A stretch of 64,000 nt of DNA from Pseudoalteromonas sp. A601 (lineage in GTDB: Bacteria; Pseudomonadota; Gammaproteobacteria; Enterobacterales; Alteromonadaceae). The position numbers and the translations under genes were made by a program. The DNA is taken from positions 62,001-126,000 of the forward strand of contig NZ_MXQF01000005.1 of assembly GCF_002165575.1 (NCBI RefSeq), read 5' to 3'. Below the pieces are notes generated by a model. The model searched no databases. It was not told the DNA's origin and worked only from the letters and a program-made list of their open reading frames with translations. Below are positions 20,466 through 29,496 of the stretch, piece by piece; position 1 is the first letter of the stretch, and the number at the start of each line of letters is the position of its first letter.

Positions 20466-21515
20466 GGGAATAAATAAGCCTCTTTTATTAAGCGTGCTAT
20501 TTTAAAGCATGATGCCTTTTCAAGCCATGCATTTATCAAATGAATCCCAACTAGCAGCAATAATTATTAAGAATAAGTAAACAGAAGCTACTTTCTCTAC
20601 GAAAACTTACTATTTCAAGCTGTTTAACGAAAATTGTAGCCAACCTTTAGTAAAAAACAATAAAAATACAGCTTTGCAACTTTTTATCATATAAAACGTG
20701 TGGCCACTGCTGTATTTTTACACAAAATTTACTGATATCTAATCATCACGAATAAATTTACTCATCAATCAGTTGTTTTCCACCCTTAATTTTTAAGTTG
20801 TTGTTTTTATTAACAATAAAAAAAATGTTTTAAAGACTTGATATCCTTACAGCGCCCGAAAAATCAGGCTCAAACGATGTTCTTAAAGTTTCATAAACAG
20901 AGTTATCCACAGAAACCGTGGATAACTCTCTCAAACCCGCATTAATAAAGGCGTACAACCATACTCAAATTTCTATTCAAACTTCATGTTGGCGAATACT
21001 AACTTTAATGTATTTAATCAATCAGTTCAAAAAATATACTCAAACCAAACATTGCAGAAATATTAATGTAAGTGAATTATTTTTTATTATCGTATCTGAA
21101 CAACTATATAACTGATATAGAATAACTTTTACTAACCTTCTACTCAGATCCTAAAAACCAAATTTAATTAAAGCAAAATATAATCATGGATTTTATTGCA
21201 TGGGAATAATGAAATGCTTACTCATTAACTTAGTTTATGTCGCTGGCAAGCTCAACTTAGCTAAATATTCTTTCTGCCTCTTAAAATACTTTTTTATGAT
21301 TTTGATGCCTTTGAGCGAGGCAACTGCATTTTAATACATTTATTACTCGCGTAACCCTAGCGAATTTTTGTACAAAACTAATTTGATTTTCGGTATTTGC
21401 TATTTCGACTGCTATTTTCGTGCGTTATAAAACGTACGATTAAAGCTATAAAACACACAGATCGAACATAAAAACATCGAATAGACTACTTTTTTGAATT
21501 TATGAAGTTTTTATG
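20466..21515. other. AT-rich gene-free region
   Basis: No credible coding frame is present on either strand. An open frame at 20918-21115 has no ribosome site and begins inside the hairpin described separately. Notable contents are a TTTTCCACC motif near 20773, a run of A/T-rich sequence at 20780-20840 (TTTTTATTAACAATAAAAAA), and the inverted pair of TTATCCAC sequences at 20899-20929. Its right end carries the tRNA promoter. Confidence 0.7.
20899..20929. repeat. 12-bp inverted repeat containing two DnaA-box sequences
   Basis: AGAGTTATCCAC (20899-20910) and GTGGATAACTCT (20918-20929) are perfect inverted repeats with a 7-nt spacer. The + strand holds a consensus DnaA box TTATCCACA (20903-20911) and the - strand holds TTATCCACG (20925-20917). 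There is no T run after it, so it does not look like a terminator. Confidence 0.6.
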
Positions 21516-21544
21516 TTGACACTTTGCGGCTCCATCATTAATAT
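21516..21544 (+). promoter_or_regulatory. Promoter of the tRNA-Asn cluster
   Basis: A consensus -35 TTGACA (21516-21521) is separated by 17 bp from TAATAT (21539-21544). A GC-rich segment (TTCGCCCCG) just downstream is like the discriminator of stable-RNA promoters under stringent control. The first tRNA begins 26 bases further on. Confidence 0.8.
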
Positions 21545-21570
21545 TTCGCCCCGTTGAAAGGCATGACGCT

Positions 21571-21647
21571 TCCCCCTTAGCTCAGTTGGTTAGAGCGACG
21601 GACTGTTAATCCGCAGGTCCCCCGTTCGAGTCGGGGAGGGGGAGCCA
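21571..21647 (+). tRNA. tRNA-Asn (GTT), copy 1
   Basis: A 77-nt cloverleaf with acceptor stem TCCCCCT/AGGGGGA, D stem GCTC/GAGC, T arm with GTTCGAGTC, encoded CCA, and anticodon GTT at 21605-21607. The first pair of the anticodon stem is an A-C mismatch in all four copies. Confidence 0.97.
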
Positions 21648-21668
21648 AGTTTATCAGCCATAAACGAT

Positions 21669-21745
21669 TCCCCCTTAGCTCAGTTGGTTAGAGCGACGGA
21701 CTGTTAATCCGCAGGTCCCCCGTTCGAGTCGGGGAGGGGGAGCCA
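21669..21745 (+). tRNA. tRNA-Asn (GTT), copy 2
   Basis: The sequence is identical to copy 1, including the encoded CCA. It lies 21 bp downstream of copy 1 and probably belongs to the same transcript. Confidence 0.97.
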
Positions 21746-21769
21746 AGTTTATGCAATATGATATGTAGT

Positions 21770-21846
21770 TCCCCCTTAGCTCAGTTGGTTAGAGCGACGG
21801 ACTGTTAATCCGCAGGTCCCCCGTTCGAGTCGGGGAGGGGGAGCCA
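21770..21846 (+). tRNA. tRNA-Asn (GTT), copy 3
   Basis: Identical to copies 1 and 2; the 24-bp spacer before it differs in sequence from the first spacer after the shared CCAAGTTTAT. Confidence 0.97.
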
Positions 21847-21872
21847 AATCATATAATTTAAGTTATTGTAGT

Positions 21873-21949
21873 TCCCCCTTAGCTCAGTTGGTTAGAGCGA
21901 CGGACTGTTAATCCGCAGGTCCCCCGTTCGAGTCGGGGAGGGGGAGCCA
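21873..21949 (+). tRNA. tRNA-Asn (GTT), copy 4
   Basis: Identical to the other three copies; last of the tandem set. No obvious hairpin terminator follows before the GGDEF/EAL gene; a short T-rich stretch lies near 21968-21976. Confidence 0.97.
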
Positions 21950-22101
21950 AGTTAACGAATCAATTAGACTTTTCTTAATATTTCCTCTACTCTACATCTG
22001 TCAAATAAATAATTTTTGTTATTACATTAACAACCAAATAAAACCTTTGACTGATCAAGGACTTGATTCCTTCCCTTTTGAACGACTTAAAGACTTAAAA
22101 C

Positions 22102-24045
22102 ATGGCTGGTTTTAAAAAACTTATATTAATACAACTTATTTCTTGGCTGTTACTAGCAAGTGTGGGCGGTTATTTTGTTGCTTTAGCTTTTGACAACGCA
22201 GCGAGCTCTGCACAAAAGAAAGCTCAAAATGTTGTGAGTAATTATATCAACGATCACACCATTGAAGAAATCTCACCACAACAGATTCAGCAAGCACTTG
22301 CTGATGGCAATACTTTTTCGTCATTTATTCTTCGCGATTATGATGGAAAAGAGCTTATAAATATTCAGTCCCCCACTCCATTGCCAAGTTTTGCGGCATT
22401 TGTTGAGAAACGTTTTAACTCTATACGCCCACAATTTGCGGTTAATAAAGCATCTGATATCAAAGTTGAATTCACAATTAATGCTCACAACCTAGGCGCA
22501 TTGTTACAACAAGCCATGTTCATTGTTATTTTGGTTTCAGGATTGATGGCAATAATCCCCGTTATATTTATGAAAGCTATGCTCAAAAGGCTTAACAGAA
22601 ATATAAGCATGACGGTGGCAGAGATTGTTGACGTTTATATAAATCAAAACCAGGTCAACAGCGGATTAGAAGCGTCTATTGATAATACTAAAATTAAAAG
22701 GCTTGCCGCTGATTTAGTGCCAAGCTTTAATCGGCTGTCACATTTTTTACAATCTAAACACGAAGATATCCAAAATGCAGCCCTCTCTATTAAGCAAGAA
22801 GCATATAAAGACGTAGTCACTGAGCTTGGTAACCGTAATATGTTTGTTGAATATTATGAAAAGCATATTGAGAGCAGCGAAAAAAGTACGTTTGGTTCAC
22901 TGGCGATGGTCAGATGCAGTGAACTACAATCTATTAACCAAACTCGTGGTTACCAAAAAGGCGATGAATACGTTAAAGCCGTTGCTGATATTATTAAGCA
23001 TATAAGTGGTACGTATACCGGAAGCAAAGTTTTCCGATTAAATAGCTCTGACTTTGCTGTAGTACTGCCAAACATTCCACTAAAAGAATCTGAACGTTTT
23101 GGTGATAACTTACAGTCCCGTTTTACCCAGTATCAACAAAACCAAGAACTCAGCTCCGTCGCTAATACAGGTATTGTTGGCTACGAAAAAGGCAAACCTT
23201 TAGGAGAGTTACTGTCAATTGTTGATAATGCTATGAGTATGGCACAATCAAAACAAGCAAATGCATGGCATGTACAACGAGACACTGACTTAATAAATAA
23301 CGTCAGCGCTGGTTTTGGCAACCAAAATTGGCGCAAGGTTATAAACGAAGTAATTGAAGCTGAGCGAGTGCATTTGGTAATGCAAAACATTATGCCAATA
23401 GGCAAAAGTATTAAAGCTTATGCTGAGATTCAAGTACGTTTTAAAACCGAAGAAAACCAAGCGTTACCAACAGCTTCATTCTTAGCCATGGCTGAAAAAC
23501 TCGATATGGCCATTGAAATCGACCGGCTTATTATTGGCACTTCATTAGAAAAAATCAAAAGCCGTAATTTTTCAGAAAAATACTTTGGAATCAACGTAAC
23601 TGCATCGAGCGCCCATAATGACCAATTTGTCATTTGGCTAGAGCGCCGCTTATTAAAAGACACTAACATTGCTTCTAAACTGGTTTTTGAAGTCAGCGAA
23701 TTCGGACTACAGCAAAATATTAAAGCTAGTAAACGCTTTATCGACATGGTGCACCGTGTCGGTGCTCGTATCACGGTTGAGCGTTTTGGTGTTGGTTTAA
23801 CTTCATTTAAGTTTTTCCGAGATTTAAAGCCAGACTTTATCAAAATGGATGCAAGCTATACCCGCGGCCTAGAGGAAGATAAAAACAACCAATACTTTAT
23901 GCGTTTAATGGTTGACTTAGCACATCGCATAGGCGTCAGTGTTTTTGCTGAAGGTATTGAAAGTCAAGAAGAAAAGCATATTGTTGAAACATTGTGTTTA
24001 GATGGTGTCCAAGGCTATTACATAGAAAAACCAAAAGATATCTAA
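22102..24045 (+). CDS. LapD-like degenerate GGDEF/EAL membrane receptor
   Basis: The 647-residue protein has a membrane helix at about 5-27, a periplasmic LapD/MoxY-type domain to about 130, a second helix at about 134-156, a HAMP-like linker, a GGDEF domain (about 230-390) and an EAL domain (about 395-645). The GGDEF site reads SSDFAV near residue 314 and the EAL motif reads AEIQVRF near 440, so both catalytic sites are lost. This matches LapD-type receptors, which bind c-di-GMP through the inactive EAL domain and signal across the inner membrane to a periplasmic protease (LapG) controlling adhesin release. No lapG or adhesin gene is adjacent, so the partner is inferred. It is monocistronic, with a hairpin at 24060-24084. 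Confidence 0.85.
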   Translation: MAGFKKLILIQLISWLLLASVGGYFVALAFDNAASSAQKKAQNVVSNYINDHTIEEISPQQIQQALADGNTFSSFILRDYDGKELINIQSPTPLPSFAAFVEKRFNSIRPQFAVNKASDIKVEFTINAHNLGALLQQAMFIVILVSGLMAIIPVIFMKAMLKRLNRNISMTVAEIVDVYINQNQVNSGLEASIDNTKIKRLAADLVPSFNRLSHFLQSKHEDIQNAALSIKQEAYKDVVTELGNRNMFVEYYEKHIESSEKSTFGSLAMVRCSELQSINQTRGYQKGDEYVKAVADIIKHISGTYTGSKVFRLNSSDFAVVLPNIPLKESERFGDNLQSRFTQYQQNQELSSVANTGIVGYEKGKPLGELLSIVDNAMSMAQSKQANAWHVQRDTDLINNVSAGFGNQNWRKVINEVIEAERVHLVMQNIMPIGKSIKAYAEIQVRFKTEENQALPTASFLAMAEKLDMAIEIDRLIIGTSLEKIKSRNFSEKYFGINVTASSAHNDQFVIWLERRLLKDTNIASKLVFEVSEFGLQQNIKASKRFIDMVHRVGARITVERFGVGLTSFKFFRDLKPDFIKMDASYTRGLEEDKNNQYFMRLMVDLAHRIGVSVFAEGIESQEEKHIVETLCLDGVQGYYIEKPKDI

Positions 24046-24059
24046 CATTTCACATTTCT

Positions 24060-24084
24060 AATAAGGCGCGTCTAGCGCCTTATT
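24060..24084 (+). terminator. Hairpin after the LapD-like gene
   Basis: A perfect 10-bp stem (AATAAGGCGC / GCGCCTTATT) with a 5-nt loop lies 15 bp after the stop codon. The U tract is short, but location and symmetry suggest termination. Confidence 0.65.
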
Positions 24085-24147
24085 GCTGCCCGTAAAAACA
24101 CGCCGATACTAACAAGATCCAACTGACTTATATTGCAAAATTGTAAA

Positions 24148-24162
24148 TGATAGTAAGTATCA
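24148..24162. promoter_or_regulatory. Fur-box-like operator upstream of rsxA
   Basis: TGATAGTAAGTATCA matches 12 of 14 fixed positions of the 7-1-7 Fur consensus (TGATAAT-N-ATTATCA) and sits in a longer perfect palindrome, AATGATA-N5-TATCATT (24146-24164). It lies about 90 bp before rsxA, overlapping the likely promoter, so iron repression of the Fe-S-rich Rsx complex is plausible. Confidence 0.6.
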
Positions 24163-24251
24163 TTACTAAAGTAGCTTTTTTCCTTTTGATGTGTTGTTAA
24201 ACTAGTGAGAAAAAAGGATAATGTCGACGATTATGATTGCTTGAGGCGAAT

Positions 24252-24833
24252 ATGACAGAATATGTCTTGCTGTTAATTGGCACTGTGCTGGTTAATAACT
24301 TTGTTTTAGTACAGTTTTTAGGTTTATGCCCTTTTATGGGGGTATCAGGTAAATTAGATACTGCTATTGGTATGTCGCTCGCGACGACCTTTGTACTGAC
24401 GCTCGCCTCTGTAACAAGCTATTTAGTCAATCAGTATATTTTAGTTCCTTTAGATATCACTTTTTTACGTACAATGAGTTTTATTTTGGTGATTGCGGTC
24501 GTCGTTCAATTTACCGAAATGGTGGTAAAAAAAACCAGCCCTACACTCTATCGCTTGTTGGGGATATTCTTACCTTTGATCACCACTAACTGTGCAGTAT
24601 TGGGGGTTGCAATATTGAATATTAAAGAAGACCATACTTTCTTACAATCAGCGGTTTATGGCTTTGGCGCTGCCGTTGGTTTTTCATTAGTGTTAGTTTT
24701 ATTTGCCGCCCTACGCGAGCGCTTAGCTGCCGCAGACGTCCCCTCTCCTTTTAAAGGTGCATCTATTGCAATGATCACCGCAGGCCTTATGTCTATGGCC
24801 TTTATGGGTTTTACAGGATTAGTGAAGTTTTAA
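24252..24833 (+). CDS. rsxA: Rsx/Rnf electron transport complex subunit A
   Basis: RsxA is an integral membrane subunit of the ion-pumping Rsx/Rnf complex that moves electrons between ferredoxin and NAD(H) and, in enterics, keeps SoxR reduced. Six membrane helices are visible, with [18 protein letters not shown] at the start and [12 protein letters not shown] in the middle, each containing a conserved Cys thought to hold an intramembrane iron centre. The ATG at 24252 has GAGG upstream and gives 193 residues, exactly the enteric length; a TTG five codons earlier is rejected. First gene of rsxABCDGE-nth. Confidence 0.96.
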   Translation: MTEYVLLLIGTVLVNNFVLVQFLGLCPFMGVSGKLDTAIGMSLATTFVLTLASVTSYLVNQYILVPLDITFLRTMSFILVIAVVVQFTEMVVKKTSPTLYRLLGIFLPLITTNCAVLGVAILNIKEDHTFLQSAVYGFGAAVGFSLVLVLFAALRERLAAADVPSPFKGASIAMITAGLMSMAFMGFTGLVKF

Positions 24834-24834
24834 C

Positions 24835-25389
24835 ATGACCTTGTTTTATGCATTGCTGGCGCTTGGTTCGCTGGCACTTATTTTTGGCTTAATTTTAGGC
24901 TTTGCTGCTGTACGCTTTCGCGTGCAAGGCAGTCCTATTGTTGAGCAAATAGACACCATTTTACCGCAAACTCAATGTGGTCAATGTGGTTACCCTGGTT
25001 GCCGTCCTTATGCTGAAGCTATCGCCAATGGTGATGAAATCAATAAATGCCCACCAGGTGGTGAAGCGACCGTTAAAAAGCTGGCTGATTTAATGGGCGT
25101 TGAAGCCAAGCCACTTGCCGGAGGTGAGCAAGCTGATCCTGTTAAAACTGTTGCCTATATACGAGAAGATGAATGTATTGGCTGTACAAAATGTATTCAA
25201 GCTTGCCCTGTTGATGCCATTGTAGGTGCAACAAGGCAAATGCACACTGTACTGATAGATGAATGTACTGGCTGTGATTTATGTGTTGAACCTTGTCCTG
25301 TTGATTGTATTGATATGTTGCCCGTAGAAACCACAAAACAAACGTGGAAATGGCAACTAGATGCAATCCCAGTTACACAAATAGATTAA
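24835..25389 (+). CDS. rsxB: Rsx/Rnf complex Fe-S subunit B
   Basis: The 184-residue protein has an N-terminal membrane anchor ([16 protein letters not shown]), a four-Cys iron-sulfur site ([18 protein letters not shown]) and two bacterial ferredoxin motifs ([15 protein letters not shown] and [15 protein letters not shown]), each for a 4Fe-4S cluster. It is the ferredoxin-like electron carrier of the complex. The start is one base after the rsxA stop, so translation is coupled. Confidence 0.96.
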   Translation: MTLFYALLALGSLALIFGLILGFAAVRFRVQGSPIVEQIDTILPQTQCGQCGYPGCRPYAEAIANGDEINKCPPGGEATVKKLADLMGVEAKPLAGGEQADPVKTVAYIREDECIGCTKCIQACPVDAIVGATRQMHTVLIDECTGCDLCVEPCPVDCIDMLPVETTKQTWKWQLDAIPVTQID

Positions 25390-25397
25390 GGTCACAC

Positions 25398-27809
25398 ATG
25401 GAAAAGTTAATTCAGCAAATAAAACAAGGTAAAGTGTGGCCGTTTCCAGGCGGAATTCACCCACCGGGGCAAAAAGCACTGTCGAATACTCAGGCTATAT
25501 CGCGCCTTCCGTTGCCTGATAAGCTTATTGTGCCACTTAAACAGCATATCGGTGCAAACGGTCAGCTCATCGTCGAAAAAGGTCAGTCGGTTTTAAAAGG
25601 CCAAGCACTCACTAAGCCTGTTGCTAATTGGTCAGTGCCGGTGCATGCACCTACATCTGGTGTTATCGCTGACATTTGCCAGATGCCATCAGCACACCCA
25701 TCAGCATTGCCAGAGTTAAGCATTATCATTACACCTGACGGCCAAGATACATGGTGTGAGCTTAACCCTATTGCCGATCCCAGTAACCTTACTCATCAAG
25801 AGTTAATTGATATTATCCATAACAGCGGTATTGCTGGCATGGGGGGAGCTGGTTTTCCTACATATATAAAAGCTGATAGTCGCAAGCCGATTGAATTTTT
25901 TATTGTTAATGCCGTTGAGTGCGAGCCTTACATCACCGCCGATGATGTTCTCATGCGCGAACACGCAGATCAAATCGTAAAGGGGATAGAACTGATGCAA
26001 CAGTTACTATCTCCTACATTAACAATCATTGGCATCGAAGATAATAAGCCTGAAGCCATTGCATCGATGAAGCATGCGGCTCAGCACAATGCTAAAATTA
26101 TCGTGCAAACCGTGCCAACCGTATACCCGTCAGGGGGTGAAAAGCAGTTAATTCAATTATTAACTGACAAAGAAGTTCCCAGTGGTGGAATACCTGCCGA
26201 TATTGGTGTACTGGTGCAAAATGTGGGGACCTTGTTCGCCATTGAACAAGCGGTGACACAAGGCAAGCCACTTATAGAGCGTGTGATCACTGTCACTGGT
26301 AATACAATTCACAATGCAGGAAATGTTTGGGCTCTATTAGGCACTGAGATAAAGCACTTATTAGATTGCCAAGGTTTTTCGCCTGTTCCTCAGCAACGTG
26401 TATTAATGGGTGGGCCTATGATGGGCTTTACTCTTCCTACAGTGCGCATTGGTGTAGTTAAAACTACAAACTGTATTTTAGCACCTGATCATAATGAGCT
26501 AGCAGAGCCAGGCCCAGAGCAAGCATGTATTCGCTGTAGTGCCTGCGCTGATGCATGCCCTGCTTCTTTATTACCTCAACAGTTACAATGGTTCGCTAAG
26601 TCAAAAGAATACGACAAACTCAAAGAATATAACTTATTTGACTGTATTGAATGTGGGGCATGTGCGTATGTATGCCCAAGCGAAATTCCTTTAGTTCAAT
26701 ACTACCGTGTCGCTAAAGTCGAGATAAAAGAGCAACAAGCAGAACAAGTTAAAGCTGAACGGGCAAAAGAGCGATTTGAACTGAGAAAAGAGCGCTTAGA
26801 ACGTGAACAAGAAGCAAGGCAAAATCGCCATAAACGCAAGCCTGCAGCGAAATCGGCTGATGAAAAGCAAAAAGTCGCAGATGCGCTAGCACGAGTTAAA
26901 AAATCAGACGATAAAGCAGACAGTAAATCAGCCGTCGCTGCTGCCATTGCCCGTGCTAAAGCTAAAAAGCAAACAGGTGAATTAGAGCCAGATAATAGCG
27001 AAGTAGCGCAAGAGCGCGCTGCACGTAAAGAACAAGCACGGGCCTACAAAGCGCAAAAAGAAGCTGAGAAAAACTCAACAACGCAAGAAACAGGTGATAA
27101 GAAATCAGCCGTTGCTGCGGCAATTGCACGTGCTAAAGCTAAAAAAGCCGCGCAAGCTAATAATAGCGATACCGCTGATGCGCCTGTTGATGACAAAAAA
27201 GCGGCTGTCGCAGCCGCTATTGCCCGCGCTAAAGCTAAAAAAGCTGCGCAAGCTGATAATAGCGAAACCGCTGATGCGCCTGTTGATGACAAAAAAGCGG
27301 CTGTCGCAGCCGCTATCGCCCGTGCGAAAGCGAAAAAAGCAGCCAAACAGACTGATACGGCACAATCGGATGAACTAACAACCGACGACGAATCAAGTCA
27401 AGTGCAAGAACCTTCACCGCAAACCGCAGATGATAAAAAGAAAGCTGCCGTTGCAGCCGCTATCGCCCGCGCTAAAGCTAAAAAATCAGCCAAAGAGACT
27501 GAGACTGCACAATCGGATGAAGTAACAACCGACGACGAATCAAGCCAAGCACAAGAGCCTGCTCCGCAAACCGCAGACGATAAAAAGAAAGCGGCCGTCG
27601 CTGCAGCTATCGCTCGCGCCAAAGCGAAAAAAGCGGCCAAAGAGACTGAGACACCACAATCGGTTGAAGTAATAACCGATGACGAGTCAAGTCAGGTGCA
27701 AGAACCTTCATCGCAAACCGCAGATGATAAAAAGAAAGCTGCTGTTGCAGCCGCTATCGCCCGCGCTAAAGCAAAAAAACGCCAACAAGAAGGAAGTGAT
27801 AAGTCATGA
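25398..27809 (+). CDS. rsxC: Rsx/Rnf complex subunit C with long Ala/Lys repeat tail
   Basis: RsxC is the peripheral NADH/FMN and Fe-S subunit. The start is the ATG at 25398 (MEKLIQQIKQGKVWPFPGGI) after the rsxB stop; 803 residues. The N-terminal RnfC domain includes GIAGMGGAGFPTYIK (nucleotide-binding loop), followed by a SLBB-like region and two 4Fe-4S motifs (ACIRCSACADACPAS near 376 and DCIECGACAYVCPSE near 415). From about 511 to the end the protein consists of seven copies of an A-V-A-A-A-I-A-R-A-K-A-K-K helix separated by acidic linkers. E. coli RsxC also carries such a tail, but the copy number varies. The stop overlaps the rsxD start (ATGA). Confidence 0.95.
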   Translation: MEKLIQQIKQGKVWPFPGGIHPPGQKALSNTQAISRLPLPDKLIVPLKQHIGANGQLIVEKGQSVLKGQALTKPVANWSVPVHAPTSGVIADICQMPSAHPSALPELSIIITPDGQDTWCELNPIADPSNLTHQELIDIIHNSGIAGMGGAGFPTYIKADSRKPIEFFIVNAVECEPYITADDVLMREHADQIVKGIELMQQLLSPTLTIIGIEDNKPEAIASMKHAAQHNAKIIVQTVPTVYPSGGEKQLIQLLTDKEVPSGGIPADIGVLVQNVGTLFAIEQAVTQGKPLIERVITVTGNTIHNAGNVWALLGTEIKHLLDCQGFSPVPQQRVLMGGPMMGFTLPTVRIGVVKTTNCILAPDHNELAEPGPEQACIRCSACADACPASLLPQQLQWFAKSKEYDKLKEYNLFDCIECGACAYVCPSEIPLVQYYRVAKVEIKEQQAEQVKAERAKERFELRKERLEREQEARQNRHKRKPAAKSADEKQKVADALARVKKSDDKADSKSAVAAAIARAKAKKQTGELEPDNSEVAQERAARKEQARAYKAQKEAEKNSTTQETGDKKSAVAAAIARAKAKKAAQANNSDTADAPVDDKKAAVAAAIARAKAKKAAQADNSETADAPVDDKKAAVAAAIARAKAKKAAKQTDTAQSDELTTDDESSQVQEPSPQTADDKKKAAVAAAIARAKAKKSAKETETAQSDEVTTDDESSQAQEPAPQTADDKKKAAVAAAIARAKAKKAAKETETPQSVEVITDDESSQVQEPSSQTADDKKKAAVAAAIARAKAKKRQQEGSDKS
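26926..27780 (+). repeat. Intragenic tandem repeat array in rsxC
   Basis: Seven copies of the coding unit for VAAAIARAKAKK are separated by linkers of two lengths, giving repeat units of 99 bp (first internal copies, linker with ADAPVDDKK) and 147 bp (later copies, linker with TTDDESSQ and QTADDKKK). Neighbouring units are nearly identical at DNA level, which points to recent unequal crossing over. Confidence 0.85.
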
Positions 27810-28864
27810 AGTTAACCATGGCAAGCTCGCCCCACAATCATAGCCATAAATCACTTAATAAACTGATGCTGACTGTGATTTTAGCCTGTATTCCGGGTTT
27901 AATTGCCCAGCTGGTGTTTTTTGGCACAGGTGTTTTAATACAACTGATCCTAGCACTGCTCACCGTCAGTGTTGCAGAAGCGGCTATCATGCGGATACGT
28001 AAACGCCCAGCACTGACAGCGTTGAGTGACGGCAGTGCTTGGTTAACCGCAGTATTACTCGCTTTAAGCATTCCGCCACTTGCCCCTTGGTGGATTATTG
28101 TCATTGGTTGTTTATTTGCCATCATTATTGTGAAACAGCTGTATGGTGGCTTAGGGTTTAACTTATTTAATCCAGCCATGGCTGCCTATGTTTTACTGCT
28201 TATCTCATTTCCAGTACAGATGACTGCTTGGCTACCTACGGCCGATTTATTGGCAAAGCCAATAAGCTTTACTCAGCAGCTGAGTGTTATTTTTAATGGT
28301 TATACAACAGCTGGTTTTAGCGTTGATCAACTTAGGGTAGGCATTGATGGTATGACGATGGCCACCCCCCTAGATACGGTTAAGACTGATGTCGCACATG
28401 GTTTAACAATCACTGAAAGCATGCAGTCGCCACTATTTAATCAATGGCTTGGTAAAGGCTGGGGATGGGTAAACCTTGGCTTTTTGCTAGGTGGATTATA
28501 TTTAATTAAAACTAACGTTATCAATTGGCACATTCCAGTTAGTTTTATCGCAACACTTGCAATATGTAGTGGCATTGGCTATCTCGTTGCCCCAGGCACA
28601 GAGCCAGGTGTCGTGTTTCACCTATTTAGTGGTGCAACCATGCTCGGCGCATTTTTTATAGCCACAGACCCTGTTTCAGCTGCTACAACGAATCGTGGGC
28701 GTTTAGTATACGGTGCATTAATTGGCTTATTAATTTATCTGATCCGTACATTTGGCGGTTTTCCTGATGCTGTCGCTTTCTCAGTGTTGCTTTTAAATAT
28801 GGCAGTCCCTTTAATTGACTATTACACACAGCCTCGAACATACGGCCATGGGATGAAAAAATGA
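27806..28864 (+). CDS. rsxD: Rsx/Rnf complex membrane subunit D
   Basis: The 352-residue integral membrane protein has about nine helices and the covalent-FMN motif SGATMLGAFFIATDPVSA (near residue 270-285), where the Thr carries FMN by a phosphoester bond. It starts with an ATG overlapping the rsxC stop and ends with an ATGA overlap to rsxG. The start includes a His-rich cytosolic segment (SSPHNHSHKS). Confidence 0.96.
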   Translation: MKLTMASSPHNHSHKSLNKLMLTVILACIPGLIAQLVFFGTGVLIQLILALLTVSVAEAAIMRIRKRPALTALSDGSAWLTAVLLALSIPPLAPWWIIVIGCLFAIIIVKQLYGGLGFNLFNPAMAAYVLLLISFPVQMTAWLPTADLLAKPISFTQQLSVIFNGYTTAGFSVDQLRVGIDGMTMATPLDTVKTDVAHGLTITESMQSPLFNQWLGKGWGWVNLGFLLGGLYLIKTNVINWHIPVSFIATLAICSGIGYLVAPGTEPGVVFHLFSGATMLGAFFIATDPVSAATTNRGRLVYGALIGLLIYLIRTFGGFPDAVAFSVLLLNMAVPLIDYYTQPRTYGHGMKK

Positions 28865-29496
28865 TCCTACCTTCAATGACAAAAAATGGCGCGATATTGA
28901 CCCTTTTTGCGCTGCTTACAACAGGCGCTGTTGCAATTATTCATGAATTAACAGCTGACAGTATTGCTGAGCAAGAACGTAAGCAGCTATCAACCCAATT
29001 ACAAGAAGTGCTGGATCCTAGTTTTTACGATAATGTTTTATATAATGATTGCGCCCTCATTAATGAGCCATTATTAGCTAAAACACCACAGATTGTTTAC
29101 CGAGCTCGAAAAAATGGTGAGCCTGTTGCCTTAGTTATGCGACATATCACCCCTAAAGGCTACAGTGGTGATATTGAGCTGTTAACCGCGGTATTTGCTA
29201 ATGGTGATATTGCAGGTGTTCGTGTGACTAAGCATGAGGAAACTCCTGGCCTTGGTGACAAAATTGAAATTAAAAAATCACCTTGGATCACTGTATTTAA
29301 TGATAAAACAGTCTTGGGCGAAGACGACGAACGCTGGGCGGTAAAAAAAGATGGCGGTAGTTTTGACCAGTTCACTGGTGCCACAATTACACCTCGCGCT
29401 GTTGTTGGCTCTGTAAAACACGCTGTGCTATTCTCTCAAACTCAATTTGATGCTGTATTTAATGCATCTAACGCATGCAAAGTAGGTGAGTCATGA
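28861..29496 (+). CDS. rsxG: Rsx/Rnf complex FMN-bearing subunit G
   Basis: A single N-terminal membrane helix ([19 protein letters not shown]) anchors a periplasmic FMN-binding domain. The Thr in [13 protein letters not shown] near residue 178 is the covalent flavin site, matching the conserved S(T)GAT motif. The 211-residue length is typical. It is translationally coupled to rsxD and rsxE by ATGA overlaps. Confidence 0.96.
   Translation: MILPSMTKNGAILTLFALLTTGAVAIIHELTADSIAEQERKQLSTQLQEVLDPSFYDNVLYNDCALINEPLLAKTPQIVYRARKNGEPVALVMRHITPKGYSGDIELLTAVFANGDIAGVRVTKHEETPGLGDKIEIKKSPWITVFNDKTVLGEDDERWAVKKDGGSFDQFTGATITPRAVVGSVKHAVLFSQTQFDAVFNASNACKVGES

Noticed and set aside
20918-21115. Short open frame in the gene-free region
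   Set aside because: It begins within the DnaA-box palindrome, has no ribosome site, and its composition is not coding-like.
20466-21515. Chromosomal replication origin
   Set aside because: Only one palindrome with two DnaA boxes is seen and no dnaA, gidA or mioC neighbours; a full origin needs more boxes.
21571-21949. Possible CRISPR array from the repeated units
   Set aside because: The units are identical 77-nt tRNA-Asn genes with clear cloverleaf structure and short spacers of differing origin.
27044-27640. Long antisense frames opposite the rsxC repeats
   Set aside because: They are mirror frames created by the repetitive Ala/Lys coding sequence and have no start signals.
26926-27780. 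Possible CRISPR or satellite array in rsxC
   Set aside because: The repeats keep the reading frame, code for the known RsxC tail type, and have no CRISPR-like repeat or spacer structure.
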